This document shows positions 22,034 to 32,683 of a stretch of 64,000 nt of DNA, in pieces; the stretch's first letter is position 1; every line of letters begins with the position of its first letter. The translations under genes and the position numbers were made by a program. The notes below the pieces were generated by a model, which worked only from the letters and a program-made list of their open reading frames with translations, did no database searches and was not told where the DNA came from. This DNA is from Haliotis asinina (Eukaryota > Mollusca > Gastropoda > Lepetellida > Haliotidae), in the NCBI RefSeq assembly GCF_037392515.1, contig NC_090280.1, positions 74,884,504 through 74,948,503 on the forward strand, in the 5' to 3' direction.

Positions 22034-24575
22034 GCACTAGAGGCTTTGTTAGAATGATGAACTCAATGAAGAAGATGGTAAACTGAGACAGATGTATTGA
22101 TGAACTCGGTGCACTGTTAACATTTCACATTCAGGGGATGTTGTGTTCCAGGGTGGAAGAGATTCGGCAGAGATATTCAGATGATGATAGGGAAGCAATA
22201 TCCCACAGTGCTAAAACTCATGTCTACCTACGTGACACCTTTCATTCTGTTTGTAAGTAAACATCTATTGGTCTAAGTTTAATGTTACAGGTATCGTGGC
22301 TGTTAGTCTTATAGTGACAATGTCTGTGACAGTTAGGGTAAATTTCAATACGGGATTTTGTGCAGGAAAATGGATGCGTGTTAGAATAGGGCTACTGGTC
22401 TGCTGCAAAGATGACGTTACGTTCCTGTATATTTGCAATTAGCATATCTGCCTACCCATGAAGATCCGAGTTAGAATATTCAGTAACCCACGCTTGTAAG
22501 AGGAGACTGATGGGATCCTGTGGTCAGGCTCTCTGACTTTGTTGACTCTTGTCATCGTATCCTAGTTGCTGGAAGACTGCTTAGTGCAATAGTGTTAAAC
22601 AACAAACAAAACAGGAACTCTCACTGAGAATAATGCTCTACGAGACAAATCTGTTGCAAAAAGCCCTGGTCATAAGAAATGTCAGTAAATGATAAAAAAC
22701 GCAACATTTATATAGACCTATCTGAATTGTAAACGATCGTTTTCTTTTTTTGTTGACTCACGAAAAACAAGAATGGACAGACCCGATTTACAATTGCTGT
22801 TTCAGGCGTCCTTGATATTTTCCCTGTTTTGCTACGATCCCCCAAGCTATGGCGAGTACATCTACCCTGAACACGCAAAGGTGATTGGAATCTTGATGGC
22901 AGTAGTGATGTCCTTACCAATACCGATCGCACTGCTGCACCAGCTTATAAAAAGGAAAGGGACTTTTTGCGAGGTGCGTTACACATTTTGCATTTGAATC
23001 AAATATTAATATATTATCAAATCAAATGACACACCTTGTTTGCTTACTCATTTACGTAACACTAAGCTACATTAAGCATACAGGTATATGTGGGTTTTCA
23101 TCCGAGTGTGTTTAGGGATGGTTAATATCTTGCATTAGGAATAAACTTTGCATTTAAAGAGCCTTGGCGAGCGAAATACATAGTGTTTATTGCAAATGTG
23201 CGATGTTATCATAACTATTCCAATACAGTCGATTGTGAAAGGCTATTTGTCATACAATGTCATTCTCACTTTATAATTTGAAAAACAAACACACAAACGC
23301 GCTTTGAATTGCTGCAAATCGGGACACTAAAGTTCGTGGAATGTGCACAGATATCTCGTCACATACATGTGGATAGTAATACGTTCAAACAATTTTCTAC
23401 AGATCACTCATTCGGTCATCTGGATACGTCTTCATGTTAAAGCACGTATTGATGGCAGCAAATCTTAGCATATGTTTGAAACATAACAACAAACTCGTGT
23501 GGAACTTCAGAAACCTTCAATTAACGTTTTAATAACAAATACACATAATACATACAATGTTCGCGTGACCTTTACGAATTCCTGTCCGGCCACGAATACA
23601 GACAGTGGTTCGGGAAACTGGTGTTGGTATCTCCGTAAGCCTATGAATTTCCGTCTTCGCTTCGTAATTCACGCTATCATCACCAGACATGAATTTTCAA
23701 ATTCAAAATACGGACAGTATCAGTACACGATCTCCAACAGATAGGCGTGACGCCATATTTGTTTCCACTATGAAAGTAATCTCTCAAAGACCTAAGTTGC
23801 ATCTATATCGGTATAAGGATCTAACGGATACCGAAAATATCCATTGTCTTTATCCTGCCGAGAACGCAATCCATTACATGATAAATACTAATATCCAGCT
23901 TAGAACTGGTCTTCAGCAACCCATGCTTGTCGCAAGAGGCGACTAAGGGATAGAATGGTCAGGCTTCTTGACTTGGTTGGCATACGTTATCGTATCTCAA
24001 TTAAGCATATCGATGCTTATGATGTTGACTGCTGAATTATCTGGTTCAGACTCGCTTATTTACAAACCGTCCCCATATAGCTGAATATTGCAACAAAACA
24101 CAAAACGAAGAAAATGTGAATGGGCGAGACAATCCAGTGATTGATGTCATGATTTGGATCTACCCTATATACATACATTACTGTTATTAGCTTTCGCGGC
24201 AAGAAAAAGTAACTGAAAAACAGCCAGGACCTTCAAGAGAGTTCAGTAAACATAAACGGGTTTATAGGTTATATTGTCTCTCCACTAAAGGAAAAGGCTT
24301 TCCAATGAAGACAGTGTTGACATATGCAAATGTGGAGTTCTTTGACGTTAAAAAATGTTTCACGATTGATTCATGCTGTGTTTCGAAGATAAAAATTCGG
24401 GTATCTATTTCGTTATACGTTTTTTCAGCGACTGCGTCACGCAAGTAGACCAGCAGATGATTGGCGACCTTCAAGACGCGAAAACAGGGACATCTTTCTC
24501 GACAAGACCGACCCCCACCTCGACAGCAACGACATTCACATTGACAATGGTCAAGCCAAGTCGTCAGCTGTCTAA
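18902..24575 (+). CDS. SLC6: SLC6 Na+/Cl--dependent transporter (C-terminal half, six exons)
   Basis: Exons at 18902-19014, 19344-19475, 20456-20555, 22152-22252, 22806-22973 and 24429-24575 join in frame to 252 codons plus TAA with GT-AG borders. The product follows the SLC6 order: extracellular loop 4 ([15 protein letters not shown]), TM8 with LITLGMDS (the Leu, Asp and Ser that bind Na2 in SLC6 proteins are present), [13 protein letters not shown]9-TM10 ([33 protein letters not shown]), TM11-TM12 and a tail starting [12 protein letters not shown]. Such proteins import glycine, other amino acids or monoamines with Na+ and Cl-. The METV and ADDW patterns recall glycine/amino-acid types, but the substrate cannot be fixed without TM1-TM7. 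The exons for the N-terminal half are not visible within the window, so the gene is either 5'-truncated or interrupted by the intervening SLC13 copy. Confidence 0.93.
19344..19475 (+). CDS. SLC6: SLC6 exon: TM8-TM9 link and TM9
   Basis: Acceptor ATTTGCAG, donor AAC|GTGAAA; 132 nt, phase 0/0. It encodes [28 protein letters not shown] and [11 protein letters not shown]. Confidence 0.94.
19476..20455 (+). other. SLC6 intron with a worn tRNA-SINE head
   Basis: At 20335-20405 the plus strand reads TTTGTACCCGTGGTGGGAAC and CAAACCAGGGTCTTCAGGGT, the reverse complement of a tRNA-SINE head. Otherwise nothing is recognised. Confidence 0.55.
20456..20555 (+). CDS. SLC6: SLC6 exon: TM10 region
   Basis: Acceptor CTTGTACAG, donor G|GTAAAA; 100 nt. 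It encodes [18 protein letters not shown] and [14 protein letters not shown]. It joins the next exon through a split Gly codon to restore WIYGWKRF. Confidence 0.94.
20556..22151 (+). other. SLC6 intron
   Basis: AT-rich with no exon recognised. It contains the CAG triplet run at 21994-22036. Confidence 0.6.
21994..22036 (+). repeat. (AGC)n trinucleotide repeat, ~14 triplets
   Basis: Uninterrupted AGC/CAG triplets except one TAG. It is in an SLC6 intron, about 115 bases before the next exon. Confidence 0.95.
22152..22252 (+). CDS. SLC6: SLC6 exon: IL5 to TM11
   Basis: Acceptor TGTTCCAG, donor TTT|GTAAGT; 101 nt. It encodes (G)[19 protein letters not shown] and [10 protein letters not shown]. 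RFxxDIxMM is a strong SLC6 marker. Confidence 0.95.
22447..22570 (+). repeat. Degenerate SINE in SLC6 intron
   Basis: TACCCATGAAGATCCGAGTT, GTAACCCACGCTTGTAAGAG and GGGATCCTGTGGTCAGGCTC follow the type-1 SINE. The 3' half is reduced to GTGCAATAGTGTTAAAC. Confidence 0.65.
22806..22973 (+). CDS. SLC6: SLC6 exon: TM11-TM12
   Basis: Acceptor TGTTTCAG, donor GAG|GTGCGT; 168 nt, phase 0/0. It encodes [40 protein letters not shown] and a basic end, [11 protein letters not shown]. Confidence 0.95.
22974..24428 (+). other. Last SLC6 intron
   Basis: It holds a type-1 SINE remnant at 23905-24075 (next entry) and otherwise AT-rich sequence. Confidence 0.6.
23905..24075 (+). repeat. SINE in last SLC6 intron
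   Basis: GGTCTTCAGCAACCCATGCT, CAAGAGGCGACTAAGGGATA, TGACTTGGTTGGCATACGTT and CCATATAGCTGAATATTGC. The GCGGCGTAAAAC part is lost. Confidence 0.8.
24429..24575 (+). CDS. SLC6: SLC6 terminal exon (cytoplasmic tail)
   Basis: Acceptor GTTTTTTCAG; in phase 0 it encodes [19 protein letters not shown], then an Asp/His-rich tail and TAA at 24573-24575; 48 residues. RLRxxxxPADDWxP is the standard start of an SLC6 tail. The protein ends in Ser-Ser-Ala-Val, which fits a class I PDZ-binding end (S/T-x-V). It is on a different frame from the longer open frame over the same bases. Confidence 0.92.
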   Translation, partial: RLRHASRPADDWRPSRRENRDIFLDKTDPHLDSNDIHIDNGQAKSSAV

Positions 24576-25050
24576 CGAATAATGGATATTTCATTCAATT
24601 TTAAGCAAAACGTATGCACTACTGCAATAAGATTTTCTTACTTACTGAATAGAGAGACGTCTATGTGTATGTTCTTACATCGTTTTCCAACTAAAAGGTT
24701 TCTATGTAATCAACAAAAAGTTGTTGTCCATACAGTCTTACGTTTTATTACTGACCCACCAATTTGAATGGCCATTAACAATAACAAAATACGCGTGTGT
24801 TTATATGGTCCAGAAACTGTTGCGTTGAATGAAAAGCTTGTTAAGGAAGAATGTTCTTTATGGATGTCAACATCTTGTTGTAATAGGATTACTTTTAATG
24901 AGTAAACTTACCTTTGCATATCACACACAGGTAGTCCAATATTGGTAAAATCGTCAATCATGCATTCAGTGCTCTGTTACTGAACAAACACTCCACAGGT
25001 ACTGCATGTACACAAATCGCTATCACTGAATTTAGCATAGTCAAGAACCT
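24576..25050. other. 3' flank of the SLC6 gene
   Basis: AT-rich, no further coding exon recognised. Confidence 0.5.
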
Positions 25051-25214
25051 AGGGTAGCCTAGTGGTTAAAGCGTTCGTTCGTCATGCCGAAGACCAGGGT
25101 TCGATTCCTCACATGGGTACAATGTGTGAGGTCCATTTTCTGGTGTCCCCCGCCGTGATATCGCTGGAATATTGCTTCAAGCGGCGTAAAACCAAACTCA
25201 CTCACTCACTCACT
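25051..25214 (+). repeat. Full-length tRNA-derived SINE
   Basis: A-box-like GGGTAGCCTAGTGGTTAAAG, B-box GGTTCGATTCC, body CTGGTGTCCCCCGCCGTGAT, conserved GCTGGAATATTGCTTCAAGC, GGCGTAAAACCAAACTCACT and an ACTC tail. The best-preserved example of this family in the window. Confidence 0.93.
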
Positions 25215-25299
25215 TAACTGACTACCTTGTCTACGTGTGACCCATTAGAGAGAGTGGTCAGCTCATCTAAGTTGAATGAGTGTAGCTTCACACAGGAGA

Positions 25300-25385
25300 A
25301 ATGGGCTTCACACAGGAGAGGAATCGAATCCGGGTCTTCGGCGTGACGAGCGGACGCTTTAGACACTAGGCTACCCTTCAGCCCC
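25300..25385 (-). repeat. tRNA-derived SINE head, reverse orientation
   Basis: The plus strand reads GGAATCGAATCCGGGTCTTC, GGCGTGACGAGCGGACGCTT and GACACTAGGCTACCC, the reverse complement of the tRNA head. It is about 90 bases from the forward SINE, so the two face away in opposite orientation. Confidence 0.85.
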
Positions 25386-26004
25386 TGTGATGAAGTGATG
25401 AAGTTATTACACGCATACGATTACAACGTGGTTTGAAAACTGAAAATTGAAAGTTGAAAACTGAAACTAAATTGTACACTTGGTTATAAGGCATTAAATC
25501 CAACTGAACATTCTAAGTTTGACACCTAATACTACGTGGTGATAGGAATTTACTCTTGAGAGACAGTAAGCAGCATGTTGGAGATATACTAACAGTCACA
25601 ATAAAATGGACGAGCATTAGGGAAGAGCGAAATATTGTGATAGTCACGTGGTCATTTTGGTACAAAGGCCAATGGCCCGGGAGGAAAGCGTATATTGTCT
25701 GACTGACAAGAAGGTTGTAGTATATTCATTTTCCTTCGTTCGTATCTTCCTGTATATATTCTTAGAGGGAGTTAATACAAATAACAATTGACGTGATTTT
25801 CGGGTGTTGGGCAGGTGCTGTTTCGTATGATTCTGACGGAAGGTATTGTTCTACCTACTAGCGATATTTCATTATCGTGTCGTGTACGGAAGTGATGTTT
25901 AGAGAATACACTGTTATGTACACAGTGTACCACAGCATTGAATCTATATTGCACTGTTTCTGTTGCGATTCAGTGGTGTGGAGGCTACTATGTTTGGATG
26001 CTTT
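25386..26004. other. Stretch without recognisable gene
   Basis: Only short frames on both strands; nothing identified. Confidence 0.4.
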
Positions 26005-26356
26005 TAGCCTCAAGCGTTATCAGGACTTTTTAGGGCAGCGGAACCCTGTTCAGCATGACACGGTCATTCCAGGACCAAAGTTCATGCCTCAATCATCACA
26101 CATTACATAAAGACTAACAGATGGTGACCCAATGCTATTGACACTGATAACATCAGTGTAAGCACCTGGTTGCGCTCTTAGCGTCAAGTGTTATCTGGGC
26201 GTTTTAGGTCAGCGGAACCCTGTTCAGCATGACACGGTCATTTCAGGACCAAAGTTCATGCCTCTATCATCACACATTACATAAAGACTAACAGATAGTG
26301 ACCCAATGATATTGACACTGATAACATCACTGTAAGCACCTGGTTGCGCAGATTGA
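26005..26356 (+). repeat. Two-unit 174-bp tandem repeat
   Basis: GCGGAACCCTGTTCAGCATG, ACATTACATAAAGACTAACA and CATCAGTGTAAGCACCTGGT occur twice with an offset of 174 bases and a few differences. Confidence 0.92.
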
Positions 26357-27084
26357 GAATGCGGAGGAGAGTATCACCCTTCTGTCTGTTTACCTTCAGT
26401 TAGATGTCTGGCCATTCTAGCTGACGCTTATAATTAGTCCGATGATGGCCTGCCTTCTAAATTGGAATATGGAATTCCCCATCTGTTATACTCTCCCCGC
26501 TGCTGATGCCTTAGTATTTTAACGCGTCTCTTAAGGTACTCCACGAAAAATCTCAGTCGGTGGTCATCTGTACTTTTGGCGTACAACATCTGTGTAATTG
26601 AACAAAATCAGGATTGTTAAGGTATTCCACTCGCAGCACTGTATATGAAACATGTATTGTTCAGTCAACATGTACTCAGTGTACCATCAAATTATTTACA
26701 TTGTTTTGGAGAAAAAAACTCAAAACGACCAGGTGTGTACTAAGTAACACTTACTAACGATCCTTCACGTATTTATACAATACAGGATTGTATGACCTAC
26801 ACACGATGTGCTCCAACAAATACACGCTCTGTCTGTCCTGCTTGTTAACGCGGTCAGCAGAACGAGTATTATTGACGGGTTTTCAATGCAGTCCTACCCA
26901 TTTCTTGTCTTGTAACGTGCGTTTCGACACGTTAACACACAAATACGGGGCACTTGTAATCGGATCGTGTCCTGACCTTCAGCTTGCACATTCATTCGTC
27001 ACTAGGTCAGTAACGATGCAGCGAACTAGCGATGGATTACAATTGTTGACTCTGCGATAGCAATTAATCGACGGCAGAAACGAA

Positions 27085-27127
27085 AAACTATCGATACATC
27101 AATAGTATGTGTCACTATCGATAGTTT
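27085..27127. repeat. 12-bp inverted repeat (AAACTATCGATA)
   Basis: AAACTATCGATA and TATCGATAGTTT are perfect reverse complements around 19 bases that contain CAATAGTATG. CAATAGTATGT occurs again at 27396-27406 in a stretch of further ATAGTATT-like pieces (27370-27440). This suggests a small hAT- or Mutator-like MITE, but no target-site duplication is clear. Confidence 0.5.
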
Positions 27128-28139
27128 AGTAATTGACTCCCGTTGAACGCGCACAATACAGGATGTTTGGGTGCGGACTTGCAGCTTCAGTGGAACAAAG
27201 CTGTATGTTTCCTCTTTAACTGTTTACTTGAAGTTCCTTTCTGTTATTAAAAGAAACTGAAACAACTTCAAATTGTTTTTGTTTCATATGAACTATATAT
27301 TCATTTCTAAATGAAATCAGATGATACAATTCAAGGAGTAAAAAACAACTGCAACAGTACTGCAATTGTTGGTCGCAATAGATTATAGCTATTTCAATAG
27401 TATGTTGCAATAGACTATTGCTATTGCAGTAGGTTTTTTCCGTCAATAGTCACCCCTATTCGTTATCTTCAGAACAGAACACCATCATTTTCATCATCAT
27501 GGTACATGTCGCATCATATTTTCTTGCACTCTTCTTCAGCTTTCTCAGATGTCATCCTTGCTAAGGTTGTTTATAATTATTATGGATCAATGTACAAGAC
27601 GTAAATTCCGAGACTGTCTGATCCAGATACGATTATTTTTTACAGCTGGCACATAGCTGGAATATTTACAAATACACAAGTTAAAGGCTATGTTTCAGGC
27701 CTGCTTTACTCATTCAAAGCATCAGCGGATACGCTGTGCGAGTGCAACAGCTGGGTCACAAACACCCGTAACTGAGTCACATGAGGATAAAATGTACTTT
27801 ACAATTTTCTTACACCGAGAACCAACATCAGTGTGCATACATGCCCACATCTGCAATATCGTATTCATTGCTTGTGAAGAGATTCCATGACCATAATCGT
27901 TCATGCCTTATCAGGTTACTAGAATACTAGCGCAGATAGTATGTTGTCGGAGACAAGATGAGGACAATGCAATGCTGACTCATTGGTGCCATACAGGGTT
28001 GCAGGGTCAGTAATCATCAAGCAACACTGTCTCGGAAGACTTCAAGTTGCATGCCAAGGATATTGCGGAAAGGTACACATTCTAAAGTGAAAGTCAATGA
28101 GAACCTGAGAACAAAATGCGGTGAAATTATTCTCAATGT

Positions 28140-28290
28140 CCTTACATATAAATCACTTAATGCTTAATGTTTTACCAAACAAGGCTGATGTGTTTTACTC
28201 TTATGCGTCCATACATATAAATCACTTAAGGCTTAATGTTTTTACCAAACAAGGGCAATGTTTTCGATTCTTATGCGTCCGTGTGCTTCT
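28140..28290 (+). repeat. Two-unit 69-bp tandem repeat
   Basis: ACATATAAATCACTTAATGC, TTACCAAACAAGG and CTTATGCGTCC occur twice with an offset of about 69 bases. Confidence 0.88.
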
Positions 28291-28817
28291 TTTAGAAAAT
28301 ATTAGAAGAAAATCATGAAACAATTGTAACATAACATAACTGTTCATTTGTATAGCGCTAGCCCATGCCAAATGCATGCTAAAAGCGAACGGAGAGAAGA
28401 TAAGTGCACATGAGAACTAGGCCATTATACGTTGAGTCCAAACCTCTTAGTTGATTACACAATAAACAAATAACACAAGCAGCATTTATTTATAACTTTA
28501 CTAAGTCCAGAAAGTGGGTTTATCAAGGCCGTAAGTCGGAATACCAGGCTCTCAGATGGCAATGACTTAAGATGACAATGGACAGACGGAAAGACAACAA
28601 TGGGCAGATGAAGGCACAATAGCAGTACCTTGGCCTAATTGACACGACGGAGCAGATAAGTAAGCACGATTATAAAAGTCGTGATAAAGATTCTTGTGGA
28701 ATCTTTTTGAAGCGGTCTTTATCACCGTAATGAGATTAAACTCAACACTCAACAACTCAACCAACGGGAAGTAGTCGAAAGGATAAGATCTTGAAAGATT
28801 ATACCTTATTAAGAGTT

Positions 28818-29063
28818 ACCCGTAAAGATCCGGGGTAGAATAGGCCTTCAGCAAACCATGCTTGCCACAAAAGGCGACCCTGCTTGTCGTAAGAGGCGAC
28901 TAACGGGATCGGGTGATCAGGCTCACTGACTTTGTCGACAAATGTCATCGGTTCCCATTTGCGCAGATCGATGTTCATGCTTTTAATCACTGTATTGTCT
29001 GGTCCAGACTCGATTATTTACAAATGGAATATTGCTGAGTGCGGCGTAAAACTCACTCACTCA
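28818..29063 (+). repeat. Near full-length SINE
   Basis: ACCCGTAAAGATCCGGGGTA, GTAAGAGGCGACTAACGGGA, GCGCAGATCGATGTTCATGC, GGAATATTGCTGAGTGCGGC and an ACTCACTCACTC tail. A short internal deletion removes the bases before GGAATATTG. Confidence 0.92.
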
Positions 29064-30170
29064 GTATCATTAATGAGGCTTTCTTTAATGAAGAACGTGG
29101 CTCTCTGAATAACAAATTCTAAATCGTGGTCTCTATGCAGTTGTTATAGTGTTTACTTCAGGACTGCCATTTCCAAATAAGTCTAAAGACCAAAAACTAT
29201 GTAGTCACATTTAGTTATTACTATTCAGTCTTTATCACTACCGTAGAGTACTTTGGTCAGCTACCCTGTTCCTCTTTGTCACTCCCATTAATTATCGTAT
29301 GACATTTATTGCCTTTATTGGTCATCTCCCTCGACTGTGTCTGTCATCACATCAACTGTAGAAGGAAGTACTATTGTTTCTCTATCTGTCCATTGTTGAA
29401 TCTTTGCCTGTCCAGTGTTGTTAAAAACCGTATGTATATATATCTATATGTATGCTCACATCTATACTGAATGTGAGTGTGGAGAACGGCATTTCTACTG
29501 TCTTTGTAGTTACGACCGCGAGCAGGACTATGCCGCTCGCAGGAAAGGCTTTGGGGTTGTGCTAGAAGTCCACTCACCTCATTCATGTATACTTGTTTGT
29601 CATGTCTTGTGAAACCAACTAACGTAGTTTGAACAACTAAACAGTGCCTTCGTCTTTATCAACGTATTCGTTTGTCTTCGTCAACGTAATGTTCATCAAA
29701 ATCATGAGCTAATTCTCCAGTCATCCTATCCATGAGCCGATCCCCAGTCGACGCACCAACCATATATGAACGCGTTGACACAATAAGCAGGACGTTCTAA
29801 AAAATTGTATGCTTAATGGCTCGTTCATCAAGAGACAGGGTGATTACTCATCAGGGTTTGTTCATTGGCGGCCCATTGTCTCGATGCACCCTGCATCGGG
29901 TACACCGGCTACTCATTTTCTGATCAGTGATTGTCATTATCAGATTCTTCGGATCGAATAGTTTTCATATCAAAATAAAACATCGCCACCATCAAAGGTA
30001 GGCTCCCATTTCCTCACTTGGTTGTGCTCTCAGATTTACTACCTGTGTTTAATATCTTTAATAATTACTCACGTGTAATATGTTTTATTCAACATTTTAA
30101 ACTCCACTCGTGGTATTCAGATCCCTCTTCGCCTCCATTACCCCTGCCAGCTTCCGGTTGAACGAAGTCA
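29064..30170. other. Stretch without recognisable gene
   Basis: Short frames only; no family features and no clear repeat units. Confidence 0.4.
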
Positions 30171-30172
30171 TC

Positions 30173-30290
30173 TGCTGTTGATCATTGGATTACCTGGGCA
30201 AGACTCGAGTATTAACATTCTGCTGCATTGTAGGTGGAATACTGCTGAAAGCGGAGTTAAGCAACAACCAAACCAAACCAGAAATCGAAA
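30173..30290 (+). repeat. Degenerate SINE 3' half
   Basis: GTTGATCATTGGATTACCTG, GTAGGTGGAATACTGCTGAA and GCGGAGTTAAGCAACAACC follow the SINE tail region with many changes. Confidence 0.5.
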
Positions 30291-30829
30291 CAAACAGAAC
30301 ACACTGGCACAAGAACACTCAGTGTGTGAGACTATGTAATAATCAGAGACAATGTTCAAGAGAGTTAGTAATAATAAGAATATTTATAACTCGAGTTTAC
30401 CAGCCTAGATATTCTGCCAAAAGCGCACAATCTGATCATATTTACCTGTTAGGCGTTTGATGGTTGATAGTCTCACGACATATTTCATCGTTTACCCATT
30501 TTCTACTGGGTGATCAGAGGCAATTTTGAACAAACTCACTGCCTAAGGTGAGACCACACGTATCACGTGTATTTCAGAGTTGGAGAAAATATTAAAATAA
30601 CAGATCAGACATCCAGCAATAACATGGTGAAAAATCTAGGAGTATTTTCAAATCAAGATGTTACAATTCCGCTTGCAGTTTCTCACTTTGGCCACAGACG
30701 GGACGTTCATGGAGCTGTACCGACTTCACAGTCCTTGTGGATGATGTATTCTGCCATCAGGCTTGACAGTACGTCCCCACAAAACATAATGTGGAGGAGA
30801 AAGACAACGAACAACTAGATATATACAGA

Positions 30830-31255
30830 TAGGTAGGTGTAAACCTATACTTAGGTAACTACTACTTGACAAGTATTAGATGAGCCAGCGCTGTGAACGC
30901 GCTTGTTACAAACAGGCGGGGCAAGTAATCCGGACGAATACACTTGGTTGCTACAGGTAGATTGGCGATTAATCACGTGCAATACATGCTGACCGTGGCG
31001 TGAAAATCAATACCGCTACTGTTTAACACGTGTCTCGTAGAGCGATTTAGTTCAGCAAGACACTATCACGACACGATTTGCACGAGAAAATTGAACTTTT
31101 CAATATTTAGACGACATCCTGTTTCCCTCTTGTTTCAAATGGAATGTTCTGACGGGCGTCCCTAAATATGCAAATTGGGGTCATTTGTCAGGTCGTGGCT
31201 CATCTAATATTTGTCAAGCAGTACGTAGGTAAGTAAACGGTAGATAGTACATACT
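30830..31255. mobile_element. MITE with ~45-bp inverted ends
   Basis: CTACTTGACAAGTATTAGAT (30862-30881), followed by GAGCCA, pairs with the reverse complement of the right end (TGGCTCATCTAATATTTGTC, then AAGCAGTACGTAGGTAAGT). The pairing can be followed outward for about 45 bases with few mismatches. There is no open frame inside, so it is a non-autonomous DNA element of about 420 bp. Confidence 0.7.
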
Positions 31256-31299
31256 TGGATGGTAGGCGAATACGTGGTTGAGAAGTTTAACTTTACGTC

Positions 31300-31400
31300 G
31301 CCTGTAGAAATATTCCATCACGACAGTGACACTAGAAATAGACCTCACACAATTTACCCATGTGTGGAATCGAAAATGCGTCGTAAAACCATACACATTT
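31300..31400 (-). repeat. Fragment of tRNA-derived SINE, reverse orientation
   Basis: GAAATATTCCATCACGACAG, ACCCATGTGTGGAATCGAAA and the neighbouring text follow the reverse of the SINE body and B-box. Strongly worn. Confidence 0.45.
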
Positions 31401-31670
31401 ACTCATCCCTGCGAGTTACGAATGAAGAAATATTGCTCTACTGTGCAGCTCGGAGTGTTACACAGAAGCTGTGATACAGAAGAATTCATGCTACAAGGTT
31501 TCCTTGACATTTTCATGTAAACAGTCTGTCCTTTCCAGTTATCTGATCTGTATGGCCATGTTCCAGCAATACCCTTGACAACCAGTCGGTGACTGATATC
31601 ATGAGTATGGTGCACTCGCCGTCATGAACCAGGTCACCAAGCGCATGAAGACACATATGACCAAGCACAC

Positions 31671-31903
31671 TGTAATAGTACAAAACGATATAGCGATATC
31701 ACAACATGCCATAGGGATATTGTAATACGATATAGCGATAAAACCACACGATATAGCGATAGCACAACACGAGACAGCGATAGTGCGACACGATATATCG
31801 ATGGTACAACACGGCATATATCCATAATACAACACGATATGTCGAAAATATAATACGATATATCGCGATGATACGGCACGATATATCGATAGTACAACAC
31901 GAT
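31671..31903. repeat. ~24-bp minisatellite with palindromic CGATATATCG core
   Basis: About nine to ten degenerate units of the type ACACGATATATCGATAGTAC. Several units contain the self-complementary CGATATATCG, so single strands could form repeated small hairpins. Confidence 0.9.
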
Positions 31904-32575
31904 TAGTGATGTCGGTGACGAGTCATCAACGACTGCTTTCATGTATCGAATCACTAACTACGAATGTTCGTTATATACCCAAAGTCGACCTATGTGTAGG
32001 GGCCATGCGATACCCTGTGGATAAAGCTAAACTTACTCACACACCCATTTGACCTATAGAAATGCATCGATCAATACTGTGACAAAAGCATTCACAATCT
32101 CATTTGAAACGCCTTCTAAAATGTATACATTGGAATGAAACACAATTAACCGTATCAAACAGATCAGCAATACCTCATATTATTAACAGCGCCAAGCATA
32201 CGGTTACATAATCGCAACAGCTGCCATATATATATGCAAATGTATTGCACAGATCATTGCTGTAACATCCCTAATAGACCCTTGACTGAATGGAATCAGA
32301 AGACGGAATGGTATAATATAATATTATAACCCCGAGTGTGCCTCTGAGTCTTAATATTGTGGAGAAGGAAAGTGACACAGGTATGTGACGGTACCCGTGA
32401 AAATGGAGCAGACAAACCCAGAAGCATAATCGGGGCTAACCGAAATTCGGATCTTCACTGACGTGTTTCTCAACTCTCAACAACGAACTACAGGACCTTG
32501 GTAGACGTCACCCAAGTGTAACGGAGCATAAGGTTGAACACGTGAACACGGCAGGACAACAGCGTATTCCAAACG
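31904..32575. other. Upstream region of SLC13 copy B
   Basis: The 5' flank, with the 5' UTR presumably near its end. No clear TATA box or other promoter element can be defended by eye. Confidence 0.35.
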
Positions 32576-32683
32576 ATGGCTGTGAGCAAAACGCTGAAGG
32601 ACCTATGGAAAATTAGGACATTACTGATACTTTTTCTCACCCCAATTCTGCTTTTACCTCTTCCAATATTGATACCTACGAGG
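32576..32683 (+). CDS. SLC13: SLC13 copy B exon 1 (start codon, TM1)
   Basis: ATG at 32576; donor AGG|GTAAGT; 108 nt, 36 residues: [17 protein letters not shown], then a Leu/Pro-rich helix ending ILIPTR. The join to exon 2 gives IPTREGRCAYV, which lines up with the family. Confidence 0.93.

Noticed and set aside
25051..25125. True tRNA gene
   Set aside because: It has A- and B-box-like sequence but no fold-complete tRNA, and continues into a SINE body; many worn copies exist.
30567..30818. Candidate last exon of the SLC6 gene
   Set aside because: In the required phase it would add five codons and stop; the exon at 24429 gives a typical SLC6 tail (RLR...PADDW).
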